Positions 17,186 through 25,659 of a stretch of DNA of 64,000 nucleotides are shown here, in pieces. The translations under genes were made by a program, and so were the position numbers. The stretch comes from an uncultured Methylophilaceae bacterium (lineage in GTDB: Bacteria > Pseudomonadota > Gammaproteobacteria > Burkholderiales > Methylophilaceae): contig CAJVXS010000001.1 in the NCBI GenBank assembly GCA_913009235.1, forward strand, positions 248,001-312,000, in the 5' to 3' direction. How positions within the stretch are numbered: position 1 is the stretch's first letter; each line of letters opens with the position of its first letter. A model generated the notes under the pieces. The model ran no database searches, was not told where the DNA came from, and saw only the letters and a program-made list of their open reading frames with translations.

Positions 17186-17932
17186 ATGATTGTCAGTATT
17201 GCAAGAAAAGAACTAAAGAGTATGTTTGCATCGCCAATGGGCTGGGTTATTTTAGCGTTGCTTATGTTTGCTTTTGGCACCTATTATTTAAATGGCGTGA
17301 ACAACTATTTTGAGGTGATGTCAGGGGCTATTCGACCTGCTGAGCGGGTTGGGGTGACGCAGTTTGTCGGCCAAGGCGTGTATGGCTTAGCTTCTTTTAT
17401 TATGTTGTTTGCAGTGCCGTTATTGTCGATGCGCCTCATTTCAGAGGAGCGTCGCAATCAAACGTTGCCATTTTTATTCAGTGCGCCCCTCTCAATCGTT
17501 GAGATTGTGGTGGGTAAATTTGTCGGCCTAGTGGCATTTTTAAGTATCTTGATTCTATATATTGCAGTGATGCTTTCCACGCTTAATCTTTGGTCGGACA
17601 TTGATTTTGGGTATATCGTAGCCAACTCATTCGGTTTATTTCTATTGTTAGCTAGTTTCTCAGCATTAGGTTTGTACTTCTCTAGTTTAACCTCGCAACC
17701 AGTAGTGGCAGCCATCTTTAGTTTTATCGCTTTGTTTGTATTGATGATGTTAGATAGGTTTTTTGCAGGTGACCCGAGCAGCATAATGGCACAGCTTTCG
17801 TTTATGAAGCATTTTCAATCATTTTCTGGCGGCCTGATTGATACCGCAGATATTGTTTATTTCCTTTTGTTTATTCTTACTTTTTTAATTTTAACGATTC
17901 GTCGTCTAGACGCAGACCGTTTAAGAGGCTAG
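17186..17932 (+). CDS. ABC-2 type permease, GldF-like
   Basis: 248 residues with six predicted membrane helices and the N-terminal IARKELKSMFASPMGWV segment typical of ABC-2 permeases of the GldF group (a cytoplasmic amphipathic helix before TM1). SEERRNQTLPFLFSAPLS is the conserved cytoplasmic loop that contacts the ATPase. It starts 26 bp after the ATPase stop and ends 12 bp before the GldG-like gene, so it is surely in one operon. Confidence 0.88.
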   Translation: MIVSIARKELKSMFASPMGWVILALLMFAFGTYYLNGVNNYFEVMSGAIRPAERVGVTQFVGQGVYGLASFIMLFAVPLLSMRLISEERRNQTLPFLFSAPLSIVEIVVGKFVGLVAFLSILILYIAVMLSTLNLWSDIDFGYIVANSFGLFLLLASFSALGLYFSSLTSQPVVAAIFSFIALFVLMMLDRFFAGDPSSIMAQLSFMKHFQSFSGGLIDTADIVYFLLFILTFLILTIRRLDADRLRG

Positions 17933-17944
17933 TCAGGTTCCAGT

Positions 17945-19339
17945 ATGAAAATGAATCGCAGTTTAAAGCGCCAAATGTTGGCGCAAAGTTGGTTGTTTGT
18001 TATTTTATTTTTAGCATTAGTAGTGATTGTCGGCTATCTAGCCCACCAATATCGTTATGCTAAAGATATTACGCAAGCGAGCCGTAATCTATTGACGCAA
18101 GGCAGTGTGGAAGTCTTGGCGCAAATGAAAGACCCAGTGAATATCACTGTGTTTGCCACCAATGATGATGCGAGCCGTGGTGATACTTTCCGTAAAGGGA
18201 TGTTGGATTTTATTGCGCGTTATCAACGTGCGAAAAAAGATATTCGCTTAACGTTTATCAACCCAACTGAAGAACCTAAGCTGGCGCAAGAAGCTAATAT
18301 TAAGCAAGATGGTGAAGTGGTTGTTGAATATAACAAACGCACAGAACATATCTTTCCGCCTATTACAGAGCAAGATATGACGAATTTGATGGTGCGTTTA
18401 TCTCGTACCAATATCCGGCCAGTGATGTTCCTTGATGGTCATGGTGAGCGTCATTTTCAAGGGGTTAAAAATCAGGATATTGGTGAGTTTGGTAAACAGC
18501 TCGAAGCTAAAGGCTTTAAATTCGCCAATCCTGATTTAACCACTGCACAAGGCGTCCCAAGTAATGGTGCGATGTTAGTTATCGCGAGTCCGCAAGTGGA
18601 TGTCAGTGATATTGAGGCGAAAAAAATTAAAGCTTATATTGAGTCTGGCGGTAATGTGCTGTGGTTGCTAGATGATGACAACCTACATGGCTTAGATGAG
18701 GTGGCTGATTATTTGGGCATTACAGTGTCTCCAGGTATTGCTGTCGATATGTCTGCTCAACAATATGGTGCTGATGCAAAAATCGCATTCAATAGTGTGT
18801 ATGGAGATCATGCGATTACGCGTAACTTCCAACTGCGCACTTTATTTCCAGAAGCTCATGAGGTTGATGCAAAGGCATCGTATGACTTTGGCTGGAAGGT
18901 TGGTCGCTTAGTCGATGTTGCACCCAATGGTTGGTTAGAGTCTGAAAAAATAGTTGCTGGTGTACGGAATAAGAAAGTCACTTTTGATATTGAAACTGAT
19001 AAACGTGGCCCGATTAATATTGCGGTTGCTTTAGAACGGATTTATGGCAAAAAAGGTCAGCGTGTTGTGGTCATGGGTAATGCTAACTTTTTATCCAATA
19101 CCTTTGTGACTAATGGCGGCAATTTGGACTTTGGTATTAACATTGTTAATTGGTTGGCTGGTGATGATGAACTGATTACGATACAACCAATGCCGCTAAA
19201 AGATGTCAATATGGCAATACCAAGTACCGATGCTGCACGTATGGTCGCTTGGACGGTATTTCATGGTTTCCAGTTTATTATTCCACTGGGCTTTGTTATT
19301 GTTGGTTTCTGGTTTTGGTGGAGACGCAGGAAAGCTTAA
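17945..19339 (+). CDS. GldG-like ABC-system auxiliary protein
   Basis: 464 residues. A single N-terminal membrane helix (about 15-34), a large extracytoplasmic region, and a C-terminal helix (about 436-458) followed by WWRRRKA give an N-in/C-in topology. The domain contains DAE-type features of the GldG/ABC_transp_aux family (YRYAKDITQASRNLLTQGSVEVL; GHGERHFQGV; ESGGNVLWLLDDD). The family partners with GldA and GldF; in Bacteroidetes it is needed for gliding, elsewhere its role is unknown. Confidence 0.8.
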   Translation: MKMNRSLKRQMLAQSWLFVILFLALVVIVGYLAHQYRYAKDITQASRNLLTQGSVEVLAQMKDPVNITVFATNDDASRGDTFRKGMLDFIARYQRAKKDIRLTFINPTEEPKLAQEANIKQDGEVVVEYNKRTEHIFPPITEQDMTNLMVRLSRTNIRPVMFLDGHGERHFQGVKNQDIGEFGKQLEAKGFKFANPDLTTAQGVPSNGAMLVIASPQVDVSDIEAKKIKAYIESGGNVLWLLDDDNLHGLDEVADYLGITVSPGIAVDMSAQQYGADAKIAFNSVYGDHAITRNFQLRTLFPEAHEVDAKASYDFGWKVGRLVDVAPNGWLESEKIVAGVRNKKVTFDIETDKRGPINIAVALERIYGKKGQRVVVMGNANFLSNTFVTNGGNLDFGINIVNWLAGDDELITIQPMPLKDVNMAIPSTDAARMVAWTVFHGFQFIIPLGFVIVGFWFWWRRRKA

Positions 19340-19367
19340 AGTAAGTTAATGCGGTAGAGAAAAAATC

Positions 19368-20261
19368 ATGAAAAGAAGATGGATACTTAATTTAATTATG
19401 CTGGCTGTTGTGGCTGGCTTGGTTTCTTTTTTATATTTACGACCAGTAGCTGAGTTGGAAGAAGTCAAGAAGTATGAAGTTTCTCAATTGAAACTGGCGG
19501 GCATTAAGTCGATTAAGGTGAATTTTCCTGCTAAAGCACCAACTATCTTTGAAAAAATTAATGATTACTGGTACATGACAGCACCGTATAAGCAACGTGG
19601 AGATCAGATCTCCGTTCAACGGATTTTATCGGTAGTTGCGGCAAGAAGTGAAAATAAGTTTCCAGCAACAGATTTGGCTAAATATGGGTTAGATAACCCA
19701 TTGGTAAGATTAAACATTACCAATGAAACTGGTGAAGAGCAGTTTTTATATGGCACATATAACACGGTAACGGACGAACAATATGTGAGTTACAAAGATG
19801 GCGTTTACTTGTTAAGTGCAGGTTATTCGGAAGCGGCTAGCACGCAGCCTATCGAGATGGTAGATAAGAATATTCTTGCGCCTAGCGAGGTTAAGCAAGT
19901 GGCTGGGTTTGATTTTTCACATTTAGAGCAGTGGGAAGAGACTAGTTTAAATGTTGATATTAATGACGGCGAGTGGAAGGTGAGTATTCCTGAAGCAACA
20001 CCCACGCAAAATGATTTGAATGAATGGCTAGAATTTAGTTGGAAACAGAATCCTGCTAAGTCTGTGAATACTTACACACCAGATCGTAATGCTAGTCACC
20101 CTTCATTTAAGTTGAAACTCAGCAATGGAAAAACCATTCAGTTTGACAAGATGATGGAATCGCCAGAGCTGTTGTTAGCACGCCCTGATGAAGGGCTTGT
20201 TTACCACTTCAGTAACGATGTGGGTTTTACCATGCTAAACCCTCCGCTTAATATGAAATAA
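19368..20261 (+). CDS. DUF4340-domain membrane-anchored protein
   Basis: 297 residues. One N-terminal helix (about 6-24) anchors an extracytoplasmic domain built of two similar halves, with W/Y-rich strands (NDYWYMTAPYKQRGDQISVQ; YGLDNP) typical of DUF4340. It regularly follows GldG-like genes. Only 10 bp separate its stop from mutM, so mutM is probably expressed from the same transcript. Function is unknown beyond its link to the ABC complex. Confidence 0.75.
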   Translation: MKRRWILNLIMLAVVAGLVSFLYLRPVAELEEVKKYEVSQLKLAGIKSIKVNFPAKAPTIFEKINDYWYMTAPYKQRGDQISVQRILSVVAARSENKFPATDLAKYGLDNPLVRLNITNETGEEQFLYGTYNTVTDEQYVSYKDGVYLLSAGYSEAASTQPIEMVDKNILAPSEVKQVAGFDFSHLEQWEETSLNVDINDGEWKVSIPEATPTQNDLNEWLEFSWKQNPAKSVNTYTPDRNASHPSFKLKLSNGKTIQFDKMMESPELLLARPDEGLVYHFSNDVGFTMLNPPLNMK

Positions 20262-20271
20262 TAGCATTTAT

Positions 20272-21084
20272 ATGCCAGAGTTACCTGAGGTTGAAATAAC
20301 GCGGCGGGGCTTGTTGCCGCTGATTAATCAAACGGTAAGTAATGTTGTGATACGCAACCCATCAATGCGTTGGCCGATTCCTGACCACTTGCCAACGACT
20401 TTAGCTAGTAAGACCTTATTAAGCCTCAAGCGCCGTGCAAAATATATCCTTGGTGAGTTCGAAAATGGCACATTATTAATCCATTTAGGCATGTCCGGAC
20501 ATATCAGCTTGCTGGATAGAAATTATCCGCCCGAAAAGCATGATCACTTCGATATTCAATTCAGGAATCAACAAGTGTTACGGCTGAATGACCCTAGACG
20601 CTTTGGTGCTGTCTTATGGGCAGGTATGTCGCCTGAGACACATGTGCTGCTCAGTGCATTAGGCCCAGAGCCACTGAATGATGCTTTTAGTGGAAAGTAC
20701 CTGCATCAACAAATAAGTAAGCGTAAAGCAGCCATTAAGGTCGCGATTATGGATGCAAAGCTTGTTGTTGGTGTCGGTAATATTTATGCAAATGAATCAC
20801 TCTTCCGCGCACGTCTTAACCCGCAACTACCTGCTAACCAACTAAGCTTAGAGCAATGTGAGCAATTAGTAGCAGAAATCAAGGCAACACTAGTAGCTGC
20901 GCTAAAGGCTGGCGGGAGTAGCCTGCGAGACTTTTCTGCGGTTAATGGGAGGTCAGGTTACTTCCAGCAATCCTACTTTGTTTATAGCCGAATGGATCAG
21001 CCATGTAAGGTATGCGGCAAGGTGATTAAGAATATTCGGCTAGGTCAACGATCTACTTACTTCTGTCAAAATTGCCAAAAGTAG
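20272..21084 (+). CDS. mutM: Formamidopyrimidine-DNA glycosylase (Fpg/MutM)
   Basis: 270 residues. The mature N-terminus PELPEVE provides the catalytic P2 and E3 (proline as nucleophile), with K58 in LKRRAKYIL. The helix-two-turn-helix VGNIYANESLF is at about 168-178, and the C-terminal zinc finger has C-x2-C-x16-C-x2-C (CKVC ... CQNC). It removes 8-oxoguanine and Fapy lesions. In many betaproteobacteria mutM lies directly beside the TPR-lolB genes; here a four-gene ABC cluster intervenes. Confidence 0.97.
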   Translation: MPELPEVEITRRGLLPLINQTVSNVVIRNPSMRWPIPDHLPTTLASKTLLSLKRRAKYILGEFENGTLLIHLGMSGHISLLDRNYPPEKHDHFDIQFRNQQVLRLNDPRRFGAVLWAGMSPETHVLLSALGPEPLNDAFSGKYLHQQISKRKAAIKVAIMDAKLVVGVGNIYANESLFRARLNPQLPANQLSLEQCEQLVAEIKATLVAALKAGGSSLRDFSAVNGRSGYFQQSYFVYSRMDQPCKVCGKVIKNIRLGQRSTYFCQNCQK

Positions 21085-21097
21085 CCTTTACTGTTGT

Positions 21098-22654
21098 TTA
21101 GTTAAGCACGGTAACTGCGATAAAAACAATTTGTAGTATGGCAATCACAATCAGACTAATTGTAAGGTATTTTTGCCACTTTGCTTGCTGCTGTTGTACA
21201 ATTATCAGCTTGTTTATATCGCTGTTTAACGGTGCTTCCTGTTCGGGGTCGGTCTGTTGATTGAACCAGCGGTGAATTAGTCGAGGCATTTCTGGCGCTG
21301 TTTTTAATATAAATGGCAACTCTGTTTTGAAAGACTTGGTAATCTTACGTAATCCCAACTGTTCACTCATCCAACGTTTTAAGAATGGACGTGCGGTTTG
21401 CCATAAATCAATATTGGCATCCAAGTCCCGACCTAAGCTTTCAATGTTTAGTAGCGTTTTTTGCAACATAATCAATTGTGGTTGAACAATTACACCAAAC
21501 CGATGTGACATTTGAAATAAGCTTAATAAGGTGCGGCCAAATGATATTTCATTTAATGGCTTGTTAAAGATAGGCTCACAGATGGCGCGGATGGCAATTT
21601 CAAGCTCTTCTCTATTGGTGTCTTTTGGCACCCAGCCTGAGTCGATATGTGCTTGTGCCACATCGCGGTAATCACGGTTAAAGAAGGCTAGGAAATTGCG
21701 GGCAAGGTAATATTTATCGGCATCATTCAAGTTCCCCATGATACCAAAATCTAACGCGATATAACGACCATCATCTGTTACTTGAATATTGCCGGGGTGC
21801 ATGTCCGCATGAAAAAAACCATCACGGAAGACTTGGGTGAAAAATATTTCAACACCATCATGTGCAAGTTGCGAGAGGTTGATGCCTTTATCCGTTAATA
21901 CTTCCGTGTCGCGAATCGATACGCCGTTCATCCGTTCCATCGTCATGACAGATTCTCGACAATAGTCCCAGTACACCCCTGGGATTAATAACTGTTTGCC
22001 GCCATGACTGTCGCTAAAGTTACGCTTTAGTTGGCTGCAGTTAGCTGCTTCCAAGGTTAAATCAAGCTCATGTTTGGTATGCCTTGCAAACTCTTCAACA
22101 ATCTCTAGCGGTTTTAGCCGCTTGGCTTCTTTTGAAAGCGTTTGCACTAGCCATGCTAGCGACTTGAGTATCGAGATGTCTTGTGAGATTACTTTTTCAA
22201 CATTAGGGCGTAACACTTTTACTGCAACATCTTCACCACTTACCAAGGTTGCAAAATGTACTTGTGCCACGGATGCGCTGGCAACACATTCTGTATTGAA
22301 CTGTTTGTAAATGGAATTAAGTGGCTGGTTAAATGCGGCGGTAATCGTTTGCTCTATTGCTGCATAATCAACAGGAGGCACTTGATCTTGCAGTATGGTG
22401 AGTTCATTAGCCACATCCTCAGGTAGTAAGTCGCGGCGTGTAGAGAGCACTTGTCCAAATTTAACAAAGATAGGGCCTAGTTTTTCTAAGGCTAATCTTA
22501 GGCGAACGCCGCGTGCTTGCTTTTTACTGCGCCAAAAAAAGCAGAGTTTGACTAACGATAGGAGTGGCTGAAATCCAGTATCTTGGTTGATGAAGTCATC
22601 AAGGCGGAACCAAAGTGCAATCCAGATGATATAAATTAAACGAAGGTAATGCAT
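21098..22654 (-). CDS. ubiB: Ubiquinone biosynthesis protein kinase-like UbiB
   Basis: 518 residues (E. coli 546). It has the UbiB-specific KxGQ region (FVKFGQVLSTRRDLLP, about 71-86), the A-rich loop replacing the P-loop (ASASVAQVH), the lysine strand VAVKVLRP, the catalytic-loop equivalent HADMHPGNIQV and the DFG equivalent ALDFGIMG. A C-terminal membrane segment (last 25 residues) anchors it in the inner membrane. It is an atypical kinase/ATPase that assists CoQ assembly. It begins 1 bp after ubiJ in the ubiE-ubiJ-ubiB operon. Confidence 0.96.
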   Translation of the reverse strand: MHYLRLIYIIWIALWFRLDDFINQDTGFQPLLSLVKLCFFWRSKKQARGVRLRLALEKLGPIFVKFGQVLSTRRDLLPEDVANELTILQDQVPPVDYAAIEQTITAAFNQPLNSIYKQFNTECVASASVAQVHFATLVSGEDVAVKVLRPNVEKVISQDISILKSLAWLVQTLSKEAKRLKPLEIVEEFARHTKHELDLTLEAANCSQLKRNFSDSHGGKQLLIPGVYWDYCRESVMTMERMNGVSIRDTEVLTDKGINLSQLAHDGVEIFFTQVFRDGFFHADMHPGNIQVTDDGRYIALDFGIMGNLNDADKYYLARNFLAFFNRDYRDVAQAHIDSGWVPKDTNREELEIAIRAICEPIFNKPLNEISFGRTLLSLFQMSHRFGVIVQPQLIMLQKTLLNIESLGRDLDANIDLWQTARPFLKRWMSEQLGLRKITKSFKTELPFILKTAPEMPRLIHRWFNQQTDPEQEAPLNSDINKLIIVQQQQAKWQKYLTISLIVIAILQIVFIAVTVLN

Positions 22655-22655
22655 T

Positions 22656-23249
22656 TTAGTTTGTGCTGCTTTCTTTGGTATGTTTCTTTAGTTTTGCTAA
22701 TTTTTTTTCTAAGCGGGTGAAATCACTCCGCAACGTGTCTACTTCAGTATTAAATTTCTCTACTTGCCATTTTTTTGCTAATACGGGCTTTTCTTCTTGC
22801 CAGTATTCAGACAGCATTTCGACTACATTGGTCGCTTGCTTTTTTGCTGTAGATGCAGCTATTTTACTGGCTGATACGAGTTTGTTAGCAGCGATGTCAC
22901 CAACAGCTTTACTCAGGTCTTCTTCCACATCCCATCGGATGTGCTGTAGCACTTTGCCGAGTTCGGTAGCTAAATGTGTATCACCTTCTACTTTGATCAG
23001 CATCTTAGCGGCTTCGTCTTTTGCCATGAGGCGTAAAGCGAGACTAGGTGAAATATGAATGCTGGCATCTGCACCAGCATTGGTTGGTGCAACGCCTAAG
23101 CCACCATCTTCTAAAATGAGTAGTTTAGTCTTAATCAATGCAATATTGAACTGCACAATTTTGCCTGCATAAGCAAGCAAGTGCTGACGTGACCAATTGT
23201 TTTGGTTGGTGATGTGTTGTAAGAATTCAGCGGAAAATGGTTGAAGCAT
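22656..23249 (-). CDS. ubiJ: Ubiquinone biosynthesis accessory factor UbiJ
   Basis: 197 residues. An N-terminal SCP2-like lipid-binding domain (about 15-105; IKTKLLILEDGGLGV, IHISPSLALRLMAKDEAAKMLIKVEGD) is followed by a basic, helical C-terminus (LRSDFTRLEKKLAKLKKH) that could form a coiled coil. UbiJ organises the soluble late-CoQ complex with UbiK. Position between ubiE and ubiB supports the call. Confidence 0.9.
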   Translation of the reverse strand: MLQPFSAEFLQHITNQNNWSRQHLLAYAGKIVQFNIALIKTKLLILEDGGLGVAPTNAGADASIHISPSLALRLMAKDEAAKMLIKVEGDTHLATELGKVLQHIRWDVEEDLSKAVGDIAANKLVSASKIAASTAKKQATNVVEMLSEYWQEEKPVLAKKWQVEKFNTEVDTLRSDFTRLEKKLAKLKKHTKESSTN

Positions 23250-23258
23250 AGCGCGTAC

Positions 23259-23996
23259 TTACAGTTTGTAACCCTTATGTAGTGCAACAATACCAGCACT
23301 TAGGTTGTAGTAATCCACTTTGCTTAAGCCCGCTTCTACCATCATTTGTTTTAGTGTTTCTTGGTCTGGATGCATGCGAATAGACTCTGTTAAGTAATTG
23401 TAACTATCTGCATCATTCGCAATTAGCTTGCCTATAAAAGGTAGAAATTTAAATGAGTAAGCATCATAAATTTTACTTAATGGTTCCCACACTTTTGAGA
23501 ATTCAAGTACTAATAAGCGACCACCCACTTTAAGCACACGTTGCATTTCTTTCAGTGCATAGTCTTTATGCGTCATGTTGCGTAGTCCAAAGGACACAAT
23601 AACACAATCAAAGGAGTTGTCGGCAAAGGGTAAAAGTTCTGCATTACATTGTATCGCTGGCACGTGTAGGCCCGCATCAATCATATTGTCACGCCCGACT
23701 GCCAACATGGAAGCGTTAATGTCGGTAAGGACTACTCTCCCTGTGGGACCTGCTTTTTGACTGAAAAGTTTGGATAAGTCACCACTGCCCCCCGCAATAT
23801 CGAGTACACTATCGCCTGCTTTAACACCACTGGTGTTCACTGTGAAGCGTTTCCATAACCGGTGCATGCCAGCAGACATTACATCATTCATGATGTCGTA
23901 TTTTTGCGCTACAGAATGAAAGACTTCCCCTACCTTCTGCTGTTTCTCTCCCTCTTTGATGGATTTGAACCCAAAATATGTTTCTTTATCGCTCAT
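23259..23996 (-). CDS. ubiE: Ubiquinone/menaquinone C-methyltransferase
   Basis: 245 residues, class I SAM methyltransferase. The UbiE signature near the N-terminus is [22 protein letters not shown] motif I is [12 protein letters not shown] (about 65-76), and the second UbiE signature is [20 protein letters not shown]. The gene methylates the CoQ ring carbon. First of ubiE-ubiJ-ubiB, 23 bp after a DUF971 gene. Confidence 0.97.
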   Translation of the reverse strand: MSDKETYFGFKSIKEGEKQQKVGEVFHSVAQKYDIMNDVMSAGMHRLWKRFTVNTSGVKAGDSVLDIAGGSGDLSKLFSQKAGPTGRVVLTDINASMLAVGRDNMIDAGLHVPAIQCNAELLPFADNSFDCVIVSFGLRNMTHKDYALKEMQRVLKVGGRLLVLEFSKVWEPLSKIYDAYSFKFLPFIGKLIANDADSYNYLTESIRMHPDQETLKQMMVEAGLSKVDYYNLSAGIVALHKGYKL

Positions 23997-24019
23997 CCTT
24001 TTTCCTCTTAAGACTCAGG

Positions 24020-24400
24020 TTAAGACTCGGGATTTCTTTTCTGTCCTGCAGCATCTAGTCGTCCAATATATTCTAACCAAAGTGCCTCATAGTTTTTAGC
24101 CAAGTGATACAAATAATCCCATGTATATAAACCGGTGTCATGATCATCCGTAAAAAACAGTTTGATTGCATAATTGCCGACCGGTTCAATGTTGGTGATA
24201 TTCACATCCTCTTTACCTACCTGTAAAACTTCCTGCCCCGAGCTATGTCCTTTGACTTCTGCTGAAGGTGAGTAGACACGTAGAAACTCGCATGACAACT
24301 TACACTCTGTATTGTTATCGAACTTAATTTCTAACAGCTTAGAAGCTTGGTGTAATTTGATGTCTACTGGGTTGGGGGTATTGGCATCTAGCCCGCTCAT
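24020..24400 (-). CDS. DUF971 (gamma-butyrobetaine hydroxylase N-terminal-like) protein
   Basis: 126 residues. The pattern LHQASKLLEIKFDN ... CEFLRVYSPSAEVKGH ... VGNYAIKLFFTDDHDTGLYTWDYL is that of stand-alone DUF971 proteins, which are widespread upstream of ubiE in betaproteobacteria. Role unproven; an iron-sulfur or Zn-binding link has been suggested for the fold. It is first in the ubiE operon. Confidence 0.85.
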   Translation of the reverse strand: MSGLDANTPNPVDIKLHQASKLLEIKFDNNTECKLSCEFLRVYSPSAEVKGHSSGQEVLQVGKEDVNITNIEPVGNYAIKLFFTDDHDTGLYTWDYLYHLAKNYEALWLEYIGRLDAAGQKRNPES

Positions 24401-24704
24401 TTTGGTCTCATTAAATGAAATTTATATCTAAGATAGAATGATAGCAGAACATGACCGAACGGTATTGCTTTGGCCATTTTTATGACAAATCATTCGTTTT
24501 AACCACCTTTTGCCAGAGGCTAGTTTAAATGGCTAGCAAAAGGCGTTCAATTCATTGAGTTTCTTAATGGACATGGAGCAGTGGAGATAATAAAAGCAGG
24601 TTCGCTTTGAGGAGCTAAATATGGCAGATATGCATTTAGTAGGCTACCCTGCTTCTTACGCGGAATGGAGAGGGGAGCTTGTTATAGCATAATTGGCTAT
24701 TTAT
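24401..24704. other. Intergenic stretch between DUF971 gene and rpoH
   Basis: 304 bp. It holds an imperfect inverted repeat (CCTTTTGCCAG at 24506-24516 with CTAGCAAAAGG at 24533-24543), which has no U-tract, and a 23-codon + strand frame (24621-24692, MADMHLVGYPASYAEWRGEL...) with a good ribosome site (GAGGAG). I recognise no product in either and make no firm gene call. Confidence 0.4.
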
Positions 24705-25571
24705 TTATTCAGTATGATTAGCTAGCATTGCTTTTTTAACATTCTGCATCGCTTTTTGTTCGATCTGACGAATACGCTCGGCTGAAACACCAAACTCTCC
24801 AGCTAGGTCATGAAGTGTGCTGTTGTTTTTCTCATTCAGCCAGCGGGCTTCTACAATACGTCTACTTCTATCATCAAGATTCGCTAATGCATTGCTTAGG
24901 GCGCTAGATTGTAGGCGCTCATTCTGTTCTTGCTCTAAAAAGTCTGAAGGCCCTGGCGTATCGGCTTCCAGATATGCAATTGGGTTGTAGGTCTCTTCGC
25001 TATCTGCGGCTACCGGGGTGTCTAAAGACATCTCTTGACCATTTAAGCGGTATTCCATTTCCATCACCTCTTCAGGTTTTACATTAAGCCTTGTGGCGAT
25101 GTCATCCACTTCTTCAGTATTGAGCGTATTGACACTTGTCTTCATGCTGCGCAAATTAAAAAACAACTTACGCTGTGCTTTCGTGGTCGCAGTTTTAACT
25201 AGGCGCCAGTTGCGGATTACATACTCATGAATCTCTGCTTTAATCCAATGGATTGCAAAGGAAACTAAGCGAACACCTCTATTAGGATCAAACCGTTTAA
25301 CAGCCTTCATCAATCCAATATTGCCTTCTTGGATCAAGTCGTTTTGCGGTAAACCATAGCCCGTGTAACCACGAGCAATCTTTGCAACTAATCGCAAGTG
25401 CGACACAATCAATTTTTGCGCGGCTTCTAAATCGTTAAATTTAGCTAGGCGCGTGGCGTACTCATGCTCTTCCTCTGCAGTAAGCATAGGAAAGGTTTTG
25501 ATAGTACGCATATATTGATCATAGCTATCAATGGACGAAATTGAGGGTAGTGTTAAAGCGTTTATGGCCAT
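24705..25571 (-). CDS. rpoH: RNA polymerase heat-shock sigma factor sigma-32
   Basis: 288 residues. Region 2 (HLRLVAKIARGYTGYGLPQ, DLIQEGNIGLMKAVKRFDP, SFAIHWIKAEI) is followed by the RpoH box QRKLFFNLR (about 133-141) that distinguishes sigma-32 from other group 3 sigmas, and region 4.2 (LHDLAGEFGVSAERIRQIE). A strong ribosome site (AAGAGGAG) precedes the ATG. It is downstream of ftsX on the same strand, and a HrcA operator lies 37 nt ahead of the start codon. Confidence 0.98.
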   Translation of the reverse strand: MAINALTLPSISSIDSYDQYMRTIKTFPMLTAEEEHEYATRLAKFNDLEAAQKLIVSHLRLVAKIARGYTGYGLPQNDLIQEGNIGLMKAVKRFDPNRGVRLVSFAIHWIKAEIHEYVIRNWRLVKTATTKAQRKLFFNLRSMKTSVNTLNTEEVDDIATRLNVKPEEVMEMEYRLNGQEMSLDTPVAADSEETYNPIAYLEADTPGPSDFLEQEQNERLQSSALSNALANLDDRSRRIVEARWLNEKNNSTLHDLAGEFGVSAERIRQIEQKAMQNVKKAMLANHTE

Positions 25572-25607
25572 GCTCCTCTTAAGGAATTTAATAATGTATA
25601 TGCTATT

Positions 25608-25634
25608 TTAGCACTCATAGCGTTAGAGTGCTAG
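25608..25634. promoter_or_regulatory. CIRCE operator (HrcA binding site) upstream of rpoH
   Basis: TTAGCACTC-N9-GAGTGCTAG matches the CIRCE consensus (TTAGCACTC-N9-GAGTGCTAA) at 17 of 18 arm positions with the exact nine-base spacer. It sits in the 88-bp gap between the ftsX stop and the rpoH start. A functional hrcA gene is in the same window (52671-53690), so repression of rpoH by HrcA is the natural reading. No other CIRCE was found in the window. Confidence 0.9.
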
Positions 25635-25659
25635 CTTCGAAGAAGGTTGTAAAGAATAC

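Noticed and set aside
22663-23058. 131-residue + strand frame
   Set aside because: Antisense shadow of ubiJ.
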